Shown piece by piece: positions 1-6,028 of a stretch of DNA of 6,140 bases. The stretch is from assembly GCA_964386535.1 (NCBI GenBank), contig CAYLRY010000081.1, forward strand, positions 1 to 6,140. Direction: 5' to 3'. The notes beneath the pieces were generated by a model. That model had not been told where the DNA came from, searched no databases, and worked only from the letters and a program-made list of their open reading frames with translations. Within the stretch, counting starts at the first letter, position 1. Every line of letters starts with the position of its first letter. A program made the position numbers and the translations under genes. Source of the DNA: CAYLRY01 sp964386535 (GTDB lineage Bacteria; Chloroflexota; Dehalococcoidia; Dehalococcoidales; UBA3254).

Positions 1-180
1 TTTGCATCCGCCGGAGCTATGGCCAGCGAGAAGTCCTACCTGGGTTATTTACTGTCCCGCTGCCTCCCCCGGAGAGCGAGCAAGCTTTACCGACTGGCGG
101 AATTGAAAAAAACAGTCTTTTTAACAGCTTCGATAGCCAGTGTGGGTTGCGGGTTTATCTATGGCTACCTGAAAAGATAA
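1..180 (+). CDS. C-terminal 59 codons of an unidentified protein (5' end outside window)
   Basis: The frame is open from the first base to a TAA at 178-180, and no start can be assigned because the gene begins upstream. The visible tail is rich in basic residues in its first half (LPRRASK at about residues 22-28). It ends in a hydrophobic stretch (about residues 38-57, TVFLTASIASVGCGF then IYGYL) capped by KR. This could be a final membrane helix or an amphipathic membrane-associated tail. Many family 2 glycosyltransferases in polysaccharide loci end with a similar hydrophobic 'G-[FL]-x-x-G-[LY]-x-[KR]' tail, and the neighbours would suit that, but 59 residues are too few to assign a family. 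I do not recognise the gene. Nothing in the visible part suggests a frameshift. Confidence 0.6.
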   Translation, partial: FASAGAMASEKSYLGYLLSRCLPRRASKLYRLAELKKTVFLTASIASVGCGFIYGYLKR

Positions 181-341
181 AGGTGAAGCTGAGAAGAGAT
201 TAAGTTTTAAAGGTCAAATCTCAAAAACACAGGGCAAAAACTAAAAACAGAATCGCTCATATAATTCTTACTGAAAGGCAATCACTGTTAGAACGTCGCC
301 TGGAACATCCCTTCCATGTCTCCCTTAACGAAAGAGAGATA
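181..341. other. Non-coding gap between the partial gene and the GT-C-like gene
   Basis: I found no credible reading frame on either strand in these 161 nt. The region is A-rich in its first half. It has a weak 6-bp inverted repeat, GAGATT at 196-201 and AATCTC at 217-222, with a 15-nt loop and no following T-run, so it is not a convincing terminator. A perfect TATAAT sits at 260-265 (separate entry). An AAAGAGAG purine run at 331-338 just before the ATG at 342 is the only ribosome-binding candidate; it lies too close to the start to be strong. Confidence 0.5.
260..265 (+). promoter_or_regulatory. Possible -10 element (TATAAT) upstream of the GT-C-like gene
   Basis: The six bases match the sigma-70/sigma-A -10 consensus exactly and lie 76 nt before the ATG at 342. 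No recognisable TTGACA-like -35 box sits 16-18 nt upstream, where the sequence is an A-rich run, and there is no TG extension. In AT-rich intergenic DNA a chance match is quite possible. If real, it would start transcription of the 342-2114 gene and probably the downstream remnant and flippase. Confidence 0.2.
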
Positions 342-2114
342 ATGCCTTATCTTCCAGTAAACAGGACAAAATATCATATGCGGCTTAAAAGTGGTAAAAC
401 AACAGTGACATTAATCGTCCTGAATTTGGCGGCAGTGGCGCTGATCCTGTACCTGGTATCGCTGATTACCGCCTATCCTCTGTTCCATGAGACCAGGTTG
501 GTTGATCCTCTGGCCGAAATACATGCTTTATCTCCGCTGTATTACCTCGCATTAGCTTTAACCGCGGTGCTGGTTCCCGTTTGTGTATGGTACCGTATAG
601 GAAACCGGTATCTCCATCTGGCGTTGTTGTTGTTGCTGGCAGCTATGCTCTGGCTTACCCCTTACTGGCTTACTGACTTTGTGAGGCTATCGGATGCTCC
701 CTGGCATGTGGGCGCGGCTTTGAAAATACCTCAGGTGTTAAAAGGAGAAGCCTTTTATTTTTCAAGCTATGCCTGGACCTATCCGGGCTCTTTTATTTTT
801 CATTACACCTGTATAAATCTTACTGATGTGGAACCCCTGACTTACATCTATTATTTTCCTCTGGCAGCCATGTTTCTGTTTATTCTGCTGGCTTATATTT
901 TACTGAGCAAACTGGCCGGAACCAGGACTGCCATCCTGGCTTTACTGCTGGCGGTTCCCGGACTGCACTATTTTCAGCTCCATGCTTCACCTCACGTAAT
1001 AAGCATTATTTTAATGTTGGCTGCCCTGCTTTTACTGGTCAAAGCGAATATTAAACGCCTTTTATTAAGCCTTGTACTTATCGGTTTTCTTATTTATTGT
1101 CATGCCATGACCCCTCTGTTGCTGGCCATTTTTTCAGCGGCAGCCCTGATTTCGCTGATGATTGTTTCGTCTGGCAATAAACGGACCAGAGTGATCCTGG
1201 CAGGCGTTCTGGTATTTACTCTGGCCGGGTGGTTTTGTTTTTATTTTTATGGAGGTAAGGTTAACCCCTTTCCATATGCTTTCCCGGTTCAATCAACCGG
1301 AGAAGCACTGGTCAGCCGGATATTGCCCACTGATCTGGAAACCAGCCGTCAGTTCATGGGTGGCACACCTTTCATTTATGCTAATATCTATACTCTTAAT
1401 AAGGGAATATATATTTTATACGGAGCCGTGGTTATGCTGCTGCTGTCGTACCATGCAGGCTGCTATTACCTGAAAAAGAGAAATTTCAAAATCTGGCTGT
1501 CAGGAGCGGGTGGTTTAAAAAGAACTCAGCTCATATGGCTTTTCAGTGTTCCCCTTTTGTTTTTGTTTACCCTGATACTGGCTGAGGAAGCCCATGATTT
1601 AATTGAGACCGGATTAACCTGGATCATTATTGCCATCTCCTGCATTATTGCCTCTCAGGTGATCCGCCGGCGGATGCTGAAATTTAAAAAGGCTCTCTTT
1701 ATTTTTATCGCCGGGGTAATCTTTTTAACCCTTTCCTATCCTTTTGTGGCTTACAGCATTGATGCCTACAGCAATTTTCCAAAATCTGAGAAGGAGGGTC
1801 TGAAATTCCTGGCTGCTGACGTGCCGCTGGAGGATAAAACCCTGGCAGGAGGATTTTTATTACAGTTAGCTCTTTTTGCCCCCGATTATCCTCTCCAGGG
1901 TAATATCAGGGGTCTGGCCGGGGGAGCAGACGGAGTTGATCTGGCGGTCTTCCGCAATACCGCATATTATTATTCAGCCATACGTTTTGATCTATCTTTT
2001 AAAATCAACCGGTATACCCGGTTTCTGGTTGAGGTTCAAAACCTGAAATATAGAAAAGTATATGCCAGCCCAACCTTTCAGGTTTATCTGAATAACCAAC
2101 AGGTTCAGAAATAA
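342..2114 (+). CDS. Multi-pass membrane protein, probable GT-C-type glycosyltransferase or related glycan enzyme
   Basis: This 590-residue protein has about 11-12 predicted membrane helices, roughly at residues 21-44, 66-83, 89-112, 168-188, 196-210, 216-233, 238-252, 256-275, 283-302, 353-370, 397-412, 421-440 and 449-471 (some may merge). A soluble C-terminal domain of about 120 residues follows. After the third helix comes SDAPWH (117-122), an Asp followed four residues later by His. This recalls the DxxYH-like motif in the first external loop of STT3/AglB oligosaccharyltransferases and the acidic first-loop residue of GT-C enzymes. HAMTP (254-258) resembles an H-x-x-T-P motif I associate with large prokaryotic GT-C-like proteins. 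The C-terminus (about 565-587, with KVYAS and FQVYL) resembles the small terminal domain of such proteins. GT-C enzymes use polyprenyl-phosphate-linked sugars on the outer face. The exact reaction is unknown; a Wzy-type polymerase is an alternative. The start is uncertain: the purine run before ATG 342 is close, and ATG 378 (Met13) lies nearer the first helix. The downstream remnant begins 3 nt after the stop, implying one transcript. Confidence 0.7.
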   Translation: MPYLPVNRTKYHMRLKSGKTTVTLIVLNLAAVALILYLVSLITAYPLFHETRLVDPLAEIHALSPLYYLALALTAVLVPVCVWYRIGNRYLHLALLLLLAAMLWLTPYWLTDFVRLSDAPWHVGAALKIPQVLKGEAFYFSSYAWTYPGSFIFHYTCINLTDVEPLTYIYYFPLAAMFLFILLAYILLSKLAGTRTAILALLLAVPGLHYFQLHASPHVISIILMLAALLLLVKANIKRLLLSLVLIGFLIYCHAMTPLLLAIFSAAALISLMIVSSGNKRTRVILAGVLVFTLAGWFCFYFYGGKVNPFPYAFPVQSTGEALVSRILPTDLETSRQFMGGTPFIYANIYTLNKGIYILYGAVVMLLLSYHAGCYYLKKRNFKIWLSGAGGLKRTQLIWLFSVPLLFLFTLILAEEAHDLIETGLTWIIIAISCIIASQVIRRRMLKFKKALFIFIAGVIFLTLSYPFVAYSIDAYSNFPKSEKEGLKFLAADVPLEDKTLAGGFLLQLALFAPDYPLQGNIRGLAGGADGVDLAVFRNTAYYYSAIRFDLSFKINRYTRFLVEVQNLKYRKVYASPTFQVYLNNQQVQK

Positions 2115-2117
2115 TTT

Positions 2118-2333
2118 ATGAAAATCGATCTGGTAAGCCGCATGTTTCCTCCCGGTGCACTCGGCGATGTTCCGGTCTTCTACAGCCTTTTAGCAACTTC
2201 CCTCTTTATGGCCGGCCACAAGGACAAAACGCATGTTTCTGATATCAGATTGATCGCTTGTTCCGGTGTTTGTCTGGATAAACCTGCTTTAAATGTTAAA
2301 ATATCTGAGGTGCTGATTGATACAGAAATCTAA
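2118..2333 (+). pseudogene. Remnant of a GT4-like (GT-B fold) glycosyltransferase, N-terminal part only
   Basis: The first 35 or so residues read as a textbook N-terminus of a GT4 glycosyltransferase. There is a first beta strand (KIDLVSR), then FPPGALGD where family members usually have FPP-x-x-GG, then a VFYSLLATSL helix and AGHK. That is normally followed by a hydrophobic strand and TSD; here it is DKTHVSD, already degraded. Residues 43-71 no longer resemble the family, and the frame stops at 2331-2333. Intact GT4 proteins are about 350-400 residues, so some 300 residues are missing, including the whole nucleotide-sugar-binding half with its E-x(7)-E motif. The same frame would continue 19 codons past the stop to a second stop at 2391-2393. 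Position 3 nt after the previous gene and before the flippase suggests it was once an operon member. A real 71-residue peptide is possible but less likely. Confidence 0.65.
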
Positions 2334-2436
2334 AAAGATCAGTTTTATCAAGATGGAAGACCGGTCACTTTTCTGATCAAATCCAATAATTAAACATGAA
2401 TGCTCAGTTCAATTCTGCCGAATAATTTGGGAATAT
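2334..2436. other. Gap between GT remnant and flippase, possible decayed coding sequence
   Basis: No complete gene is visible in these 103 nt. The frame of the GT4 remnant stays open from 2334 to a stop at 2391-2393, encoding 19 residues with FYQDGRPVTFL in the middle, which could be leftover coding sequence. A 14-codon frame from ATG 2400 ends at 2442-2444, overlapping the flippase start; I see no family resemblance in it. There is a weak 6-bp inverted repeat (GATCAG 2337-2342, CTGATC 2373-2378) with a long loop and no T-run. Confidence 0.4.
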
Positions 2437-3729
2437 ATGAATAAAATACCTAAACAGGCCAATCTTTTAAACATACGAGAGTTGTTACTCTATCTCCGCA
2501 GTCCTTTTTACAGGAATTCCCTATTCTTGATCACGGACTATACAGTGATGGCTGTCATCGGTTTTTTCTTCTGGATTCTGGTAGCCAGGTTTTATTCTCC
2601 TGTAGATGTTGGCTATGGATCGGCTACTATTTCCGCCATTAATCTATTAAGCATGCTGAGCCTCCTGGGTTTCAACTTTACCCTGATCAGGTTTTTACCC
2701 GGGGCGGATAAACCGGCTGCAATGATTAATACCTGTCTGACTTTAAGCGGTCTGATCTCTATGGTAGCGGCGATGGTATTCATCATGGGTTTGAGTATCT
2801 GGTCGCCGGCATTGATTTTTATCAAGCGAAGCCTAATTTACAGTGCGGCTTTCGTAGTATTTTCCCTGGCTTATACCTTTATGGCCATAATACATAATAT
2901 TTACATGACCAGCAGGAGAGCCGACCTGGTCTTGACTCTGGATATCGTACAATCCCTGTTAAAAATCCCGCTGGCTGTCAGTCTCGTATTGTTTTTTCAT
3001 AGTTTCGGCATTGCTGCGGCCAGCGGTTTATCCATCTCAATAGTGGTGGCTATTGGATTGGTCTTTGTCCTTCCCAGACTTTATAAGGCCTATAGGCCCC
3101 TGCCTGCCTTTGATTTTTCTATCTTGCGCCATTTCTGGCATTACTCTACGGGTAGCTATATAGCCTCCTTACTTATTGCCGTTCCTTCCTGGATTATCCC
3201 TATTATGGTCGTCAACATATTGGGATCGGAACAGAATGCTTATTTCTTCATTGTCTGGACTATATGCAATTTGTTCGGGGCCATTGCGGGCTCGGCCTCA
3301 CAATCTCTCTTCGTGGAAGGTTCTCATTCAAGCGAAAATCTGGCATTAAACGTCCAGAAAGCTTTAAAATTCATTTACCTTCTGCTTGTTCCTGCTGTGA
3401 TAGTGGTTCTGGTATGCGGGTCCTTTTTTCTCTCTCTTTTCGGCACGGCTTATGCTGTTCATGGCCTGTCTTTATTGAGGGTCATGGTAGTCTCCCATCT
3501 TTTCGGTAGCCTTATTTCAATTTACAGTTCCACCCTCCGGATTAATAATCAAATTAAACAGCTATATATTATTTATACTGTCCAGTCGGTTTCGCAAATA
3601 GCCGGCATTTATTTGATCTTACCGGTAACCGGCGCCATTGGCATCGGTTATATATGGCTGGGGGTGCATGCAATTATCAGCCTGTATGCAGGTTGGAAGC
3701 TGAGGAAATATATCTTCATTAAGCCTTAA
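2437..3729 (+). CDS. Wzx-like polysaccharide flippase (MOP superfamily, PST family)
   Basis: This 430-residue protein is almost entirely membrane helices (about 12). It should move an undecaprenyl-linked oligosaccharide from the inner to the outer face of the cytoplasmic membrane. The diagnostic part is the N-terminal repeat: ILVARFYSPVDVGYGSA (47-63) and then ISAINLLSMLSLLGFN (65-80), followed by LIRFLPG (83-89). This is the typical 'ARxxSPxxxGxxxxxxS' helix-1/loop/helix-2 pattern of the O-antigen/teichuronic-acid flippase group. Length fits the family (about 400-500). The cytoplasmic N-terminus is short and basic, and the end is KLRKYIF. ATG 2437 is the only reasonable start; an in-frame stop lies at 2374-2376. 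The Shine-Dalgarno is poor (GGGA at 2429-2432). Its last 11 nt overlap the 3' end of the opposing glycosyltransferase gene. The transported glycan cannot be deduced. MurJ or MATE drug exporters are less likely given the motif set and context. Confidence 0.9.
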   Translation: MNKIPKQANLLNIRELLLYLRSPFYRNSLFLITDYTVMAVIGFFFWILVARFYSPVDVGYGSATISAINLLSMLSLLGFNFTLIRFLPGADKPAAMINTCLTLSGLISMVAAMVFIMGLSIWSPALIFIKRSLIYSAAFVVFSLAYTFMAIIHNIYMTSRRADLVLTLDIVQSLLKIPLAVSLVLFFHSFGIAAASGLSISIVVAIGLVFVLPRLYKAYRPLPAFDFSILRHFWHYSTGSYIASLLIAVPSWIIPIMVVNILGSEQNAYFFIVWTICNLFGAIAGSASQSLFVEGSHSSENLALNVQKALKFIYLLLVPAVIVVLVCGSFFLSLFGTAYAVHGLSLLRVMVVSHLFGSLISIYSSTLRINNQIKQLYIIYTVQSVSQIAGIYLILPVTGAIGIGYIWLGVHAIISLYAGWKLRKYIFIKP

Positions 3730-4504
3730 TATTGCGCAGTTTTCTGTAAAAACGCTGTAAAAATAAAAGAGCAGACTGACCCTTTGCTGCTATATCATAA
3801 TGGACTGCCACACCTGTTCTGATGAGGCAGAATCTGAAAAGAGCATTGGATGAAAAATGAAGATATCCACTCAACTTTTGAGGACCGAGATGGAAGACTT
3901 CCGTCGCGGAGGCATAATGATCAATCTCCAGAAATATACCTTTTCTGATACGGCAGCCCTTTAAAAACAAGTCCATTTCTGCCAGAGAGTCTTCACAAAT
4001 AATCTGGCCGTTTTTAAATTCATAACACCTGAACCGGATTTTCTCCAGAGCTTCTCTTTTTAGCATGAAGCAGCCGCCGGCTAGCAGACAGAGCAGGTTA
4101 TCCCTATTTTTATATCCACTGAATACCACATCACCGTTTCCCAGGGCTTTTTCCAAAATTTCCACTATGGCAGGATCAAAGGTCATATCAGAATCCAGAA
4201 ACAGCAGCCTCTCTGCCCCGGGTTGAGATAGAAAATATTGACGGATCGACTCCCTGCCGCTGGCGATGTCCCATACTCTGCTTTTGGCATAGCCCGGCTT
4301 TACCGGCTTATGCAAGATGACCTTCCCTTTCAGTTCGAAGGTAAGGAGCAGGTTTTTCAATTCATCCAGGTAGCTGGCGTCACTGGTGCTGAATATCAGT
4401 TCACAGTCCGTACAATTTTTCTGTATCTGTTTTTGATTGGACAGGAATTTATCCAGAACAAACGCCCCACCGCGGTGAATTGGAGTACCTATTATGATCT
4501 TCAT
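3719..4504 (-). CDS. GT-A fold glycosyltransferase (family 2-like)
   Basis: This 261-residue soluble protein most likely transfers a sugar from a nucleotide-sugar donor during glycan assembly in the cytoplasm. It opens with a Rossmann-like strand, KIIIGTPIHRGG (2-13). LLFLDSDMTFDP (100-111) carries the DSD metal/nucleotide-binding motif at 104-106. GGCFMLKREAL (143-153) is the usual acceptor-side segment, and CED (170-172) supplies a likely catalytic acid. DHYASATEVFHLG (195-207) carries His residues of the kind that coordinate metal near the end of GT-A domains. No membrane helix is evident. ATG at 4502-4504 is the first possible start because an in-frame stop lies two codons upstream (4508-4510). 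No Shine-Dalgarno is visible. It is the only gene of the window on the minus strand and converges on the flippase, so it must have its own promoter. Donor, acceptor and linkage cannot be told from sequence. Confidence 0.88.
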   Translation of the reverse strand: MKIIIGTPIHRGGAFVLDKFLSNQKQIQKNCTDCELIFSTSDASYLDELKNLLLTFELKGKVILHKPVKPGYAKSRVWDIASGRESIRQYFLSQPGAERLLFLDSDMTFDPAIVEILEKALGNGDVVFSGYKNRDNLLCLLAGGCFMLKREALEKIRFRCYEFKNGQIICEDSLAEMDLFLKGCRIRKGIFLEIDHYASATEVFHLGPQKLSGYLHFSSNALFRFCLIRTGVAVHYDIAAKGQSALLFLQRFYRKLRNIKA

Positions 4505-4551
4505 CAGTTAAAGATTAGCATAAATTGCGGCTGCGAAATAGCTTTGGAAAA

Positions 4552-4579
4552 AATAGATACTGGGGAATATTTGTATCAA
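4552..4579 (-). promoter_or_regulatory. Possible minus-strand promoter for the GT-A glycosyltransferase
   Basis: Read on the minus strand, TTGATA (4579-4574) differs from the -35 consensus by one base. Sixteen bases later comes TCTATT (4557-4552), four of six bases matching TATAAT. It would start transcription about 40 nt before the ATG at 4504. The -35 box coincides with a half-site of the repeated dyad at 4574-4626, so both divergent genes could be controlled from that element. Two-box matches of this quality occur by chance in AT-rich DNA. Confidence 0.25.
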
Positions 4580-4600
4580 TAAGCCTAATCTTGATATACT
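4571..4600 (+). promoter_or_regulatory. Candidate extended -10 promoter for the PaaK-like gene
   Basis: TATACT at 4595-4600 matches five of six -10 consensus bases and is preceded by TG one base upstream (4592-4593), forming an extended -10. A weak -35 (TTGTAT, 4571-4576) lies 18 nt upstream, matching only TTG, but extended -10 promoters tolerate that. Transcription would start near 4606-4608, giving a leader of about 50 nt before the GTG at 4658. The -10 overlaps the right arm of dyad copy 1 and copy 2 lies just downstream, an arrangement suited to repression. Confidence 0.4.
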
Positions 4601-4626
4601 TTTTATCAATGAGCCAGTCTTTGATC
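4574..4626 (+). repeat. Two direct copies of an operator-like dyad, TATCAA-N11-TTGAT
   Basis: Copy 1 (4574-4596) and copy 2 (4604-4626) are 23 nt each with a period of exactly 30 nt. They agree at 16 of 23 positions: TATCAAT, then AGCC after one variable base, then TTGAT. Within each copy TATCAA and TTGAT(A/C) are inverted repeats with 11 bases between them; copy 1 is a perfect 6+6 dyad, copy 2 is 5+5. The inner arms also form a third dyad (TTGATA 4591-4596, TATCAA 4604-4609, 7-nt gap), which could fold in RNA. The sites sit in the divergent intergenic region over the predicted promoters. A DNA-binding dimer is the natural reading; no regulator gene is in the window. Confidence 0.5.
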
Positions 4627-4640
4627 GTTTAATATCCTGC

Positions 4641-4648
4641 AAGGAGAT
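4641..4648 (+). promoter_or_regulatory. Strong Shine-Dalgarno site that fixes the GTG start of the PaaK-like gene
   Basis: AAGGAGAT is a near-perfect anti-16S match and lies 9 nt before the GTG at 4658-4660. An in-frame stop at 4622-4624 rules out a longer protein except from a CTG. This is the only strong ribosome-binding site in the window. The spacer contains a perfect 10-bp palindrome, ACCGGCCGGT (4650-4659), running into the start codon. Confidence 0.8.
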
Positions 4649-4657
4649 AACCGGCCG

Positions 4658-6028
4658 GTGTATCCCTTTTTTGCCAGGCAAGTCCTGGCGCCAGTCTTTG
4701 ATATTTGCCGGGGAACGCACACCATCAGGTGTCTGAAGGAACTGGAAGTCAGCCAGTGGTGGTCGCGGGATAAGATACTGGAACTCCAAAACGCACGTTT
4801 AAGGCTTCTTTTAAAGCAAGCTTATGAAAATGTACCCTATTACCGCCGTATATTTGATGAAAGAAGTTTAAAACCAGGTTCAATTCAAAGTGCTGAAGAT
4901 CTGTTTAAATTGCCTTTATTAACCAAGCAGCTTATCAGAGAAAACCAGGCTGAACTGCTGGCCTCCAACTTTAAATCCATGCATTATTTGCGCCTTTCCA
5001 CCGGCGGTTCGACCGGTGAGCCGCTTCAGTTTTACCGCACTAGGGAGGATCAGTTAAGCTGGGGTTTCGCGGCAGCGCACCGGGCCTTGGGATGGGCTGG
5101 TTATAGGTTGGGAGACAGGAATGCCCGTATATCCGCAGTGCGGCCCTATAGTTCCAAGATACACTGGCTTAGTGAGAACGGCAAGAATTTTTTTGAGCGA
5201 GTTCTGGTGATAGATGCTAAAAAGCTTTCTTCCCGGACTTTCCCGCTTTATATCCGAAAATTGGAAAAATATCAACCCAAATTTTTGGGGGGATATCCCA
5301 GTTCTATTGAACTGTTAGCCAGATACATTCACAAGGCCGGTGGTACCAGGCTGAAACCTGCAGGCATCATTACTGGTGCGGAACAGTTATATGATTATCA
5401 GAGAGAAATATTTACCTCTGTTTTTGGATGCGGGACATTCTCCTATTATTCTTCCTGGGAAGCCCATGCTATTGCTGCCGAATGTACAGCACACAGTGGA
5501 TATCATATTGCGGCTGAAAACCTGATTGTTGAACTTGTTGATGACGCAGGCAATCCGGTCCCGGCAGGCCGGGAAGGCAAAGTAGTAATAACTAACCTGC
5601 ATAATTATGCAATGCCTTTTATCAGATACAGCATAGAAGACCTTGCCACTGCCAGCGAGAAAGCCTGCCCTTGCGGAAGAGGGCTTCCCCTTCTGGCGGG
5701 AATAAGCGGCAGAATTACGGACGTCATCTATACCAAAAGCGGTAAGGCTATCTCAGGCACAGCTTTTCTGCATATTTTACGCACCCCTGCGGGTATTAGC
5801 CAGTTTCAACTTGTTCAGGAAAGCCTTGATAAAATAATCATTAAACTGGTAATGGAACGGAAATATTCTCAACAATACCTGAATGATCTGGCTGCCATGT
5901 TATCAGGCAAATGTAAAGATCTGCTCGAAAAAGATATGGAGATCATCATAGAGTTCACCGATGTGATACCTTTGCATGAAAGCGGGAAGCGAAGGATTAT
6001 TATTTCAAAAATTAAGCCTGCTCCCTGA
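4658..6028 (+). CDS. PaaK/CapK-type adenylate-forming enzyme (phenylacetate-CoA ligase family)
   Basis: This 456-residue soluble protein belongs to the ANL adenylate-forming superfamily, COG1541-like branch. Visible core motifs: the phosphate-binding loop STGGSTGEP (114-122); GGYPSSIE (211-218); GAEQL (240-244); YSSWE (264-268), the aromatic/Glu motif that contacts ATP and metal; FIRYSIEDLA (321-330), usually RY-x-x-GD, here with ED; CPCGR (337-341), the Cys pair typical of PaaK proteins; GRITDVI (351-357), the hinge region; and a C-terminal lid with ESGKRR (441-446), whose Lys444 is in the place of the catalytic lysine. The N-terminal VPYYRRIF (59-66) is also family-typical. Such enzymes activate a carboxylic acid with ATP and usually form a CoA thioester. 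True phenylacetate degradation is unlikely here, since no paa genes are present. CapK-like members in capsule loci probably activate an acyl group for glycan or precursor decoration. The substrate is unknown. The GTG start is set by AAGGAGAT upstream. The length is full. Confidence 0.9.
   Translation: MYPFFARQVLAPVFDICRGTHTIRCLKELEVSQWWSRDKILELQNARLRLLLKQAYENVPYYRRIFDERSLKPGSIQSAEDLFKLPLLTKQLIRENQAELLASNFKSMHYLRLSTGGSTGEPLQFYRTREDQLSWGFAAAHRALGWAGYRLGDRNARISAVRPYSSKIHWLSENGKNFFERVLVIDAKKLSSRTFPLYIRKLEKYQPKFLGGYPSSIELLARYIHKAGGTRLKPAGIITGAEQLYDYQREIFTSVFGCGTFSYYSSWEAHAIAAECTAHSGYHIAAENLIVELVDDAGNPVPAGREGKVVITNLHNYAMPFIRYSIEDLATASEKACPCGRGLPLLAGISGRITDVIYTKSGKAISGTAFLHILRTPAGISQFQLVQESLDKIIIKLVMERKYSQQYLNDLAAMLSGKCKDLLEKDMEIIIEFTDVIPLHESGKRRIIISKIKPAP

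Noticed and set aside
196..222. GAGATT/AATCTC inverted repeat after the first partial gene, considered as a terminator
   Set aside because: Only a 6-bp AT-containing stem with a 15-nt loop, and no T-run follows.
1249..1473. 74-codon plus-strand frame inside the GT-C-like gene
   Set aside because: It lies wholly within a long membrane-protein gene in another frame, has no family resemblance and is rich in Cys/Trp as out-of-frame translations often are.
2337..2378. GATCAG/CTGATC inverted repeat before the flippase, considered as a terminator or insertion footprint
   Set aside because: Arms are 6 bp, the loop is 30 nt, flanking bases do not pair and there is no T-run or target duplication.
2613..2825. 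70-codon minus-strand frame opposite the flippase
   Set aside because: Antisense shadow of well-supported coding sequence, with no ribosome-binding site or recognisable motif.
3264..3509. 81-codon plus-strand frame inside the flippase
   Set aside because: Out-of-frame shadow within conserved flippase coding sequence, with a low-complexity Ser/Arg/Cys-rich translation.
4238..4582. 114-codon plus-strand frame opposite the GT-A gene start
   Set aside because: Antisense to the conserved DSD-containing part of the glycosyltransferase. It runs through the candidate promoter region and resembles no family.
4508..4789. 93-codon minus-strand frame just upstream of the GT-A gene
   Set aside because: It is in the same frame as the GT-A gene but separated by a stop. 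It overlaps the well-supported GTG start and N-terminus of the PaaK-like gene, and its translation has no glycosyltransferase features.
5054..5602. Two minus-strand frames of 73 and 71 codons opposite the PaaK-like gene
   Set aside because: Shadows of conserved adenylate-forming coding sequence, with no start signals or motifs.
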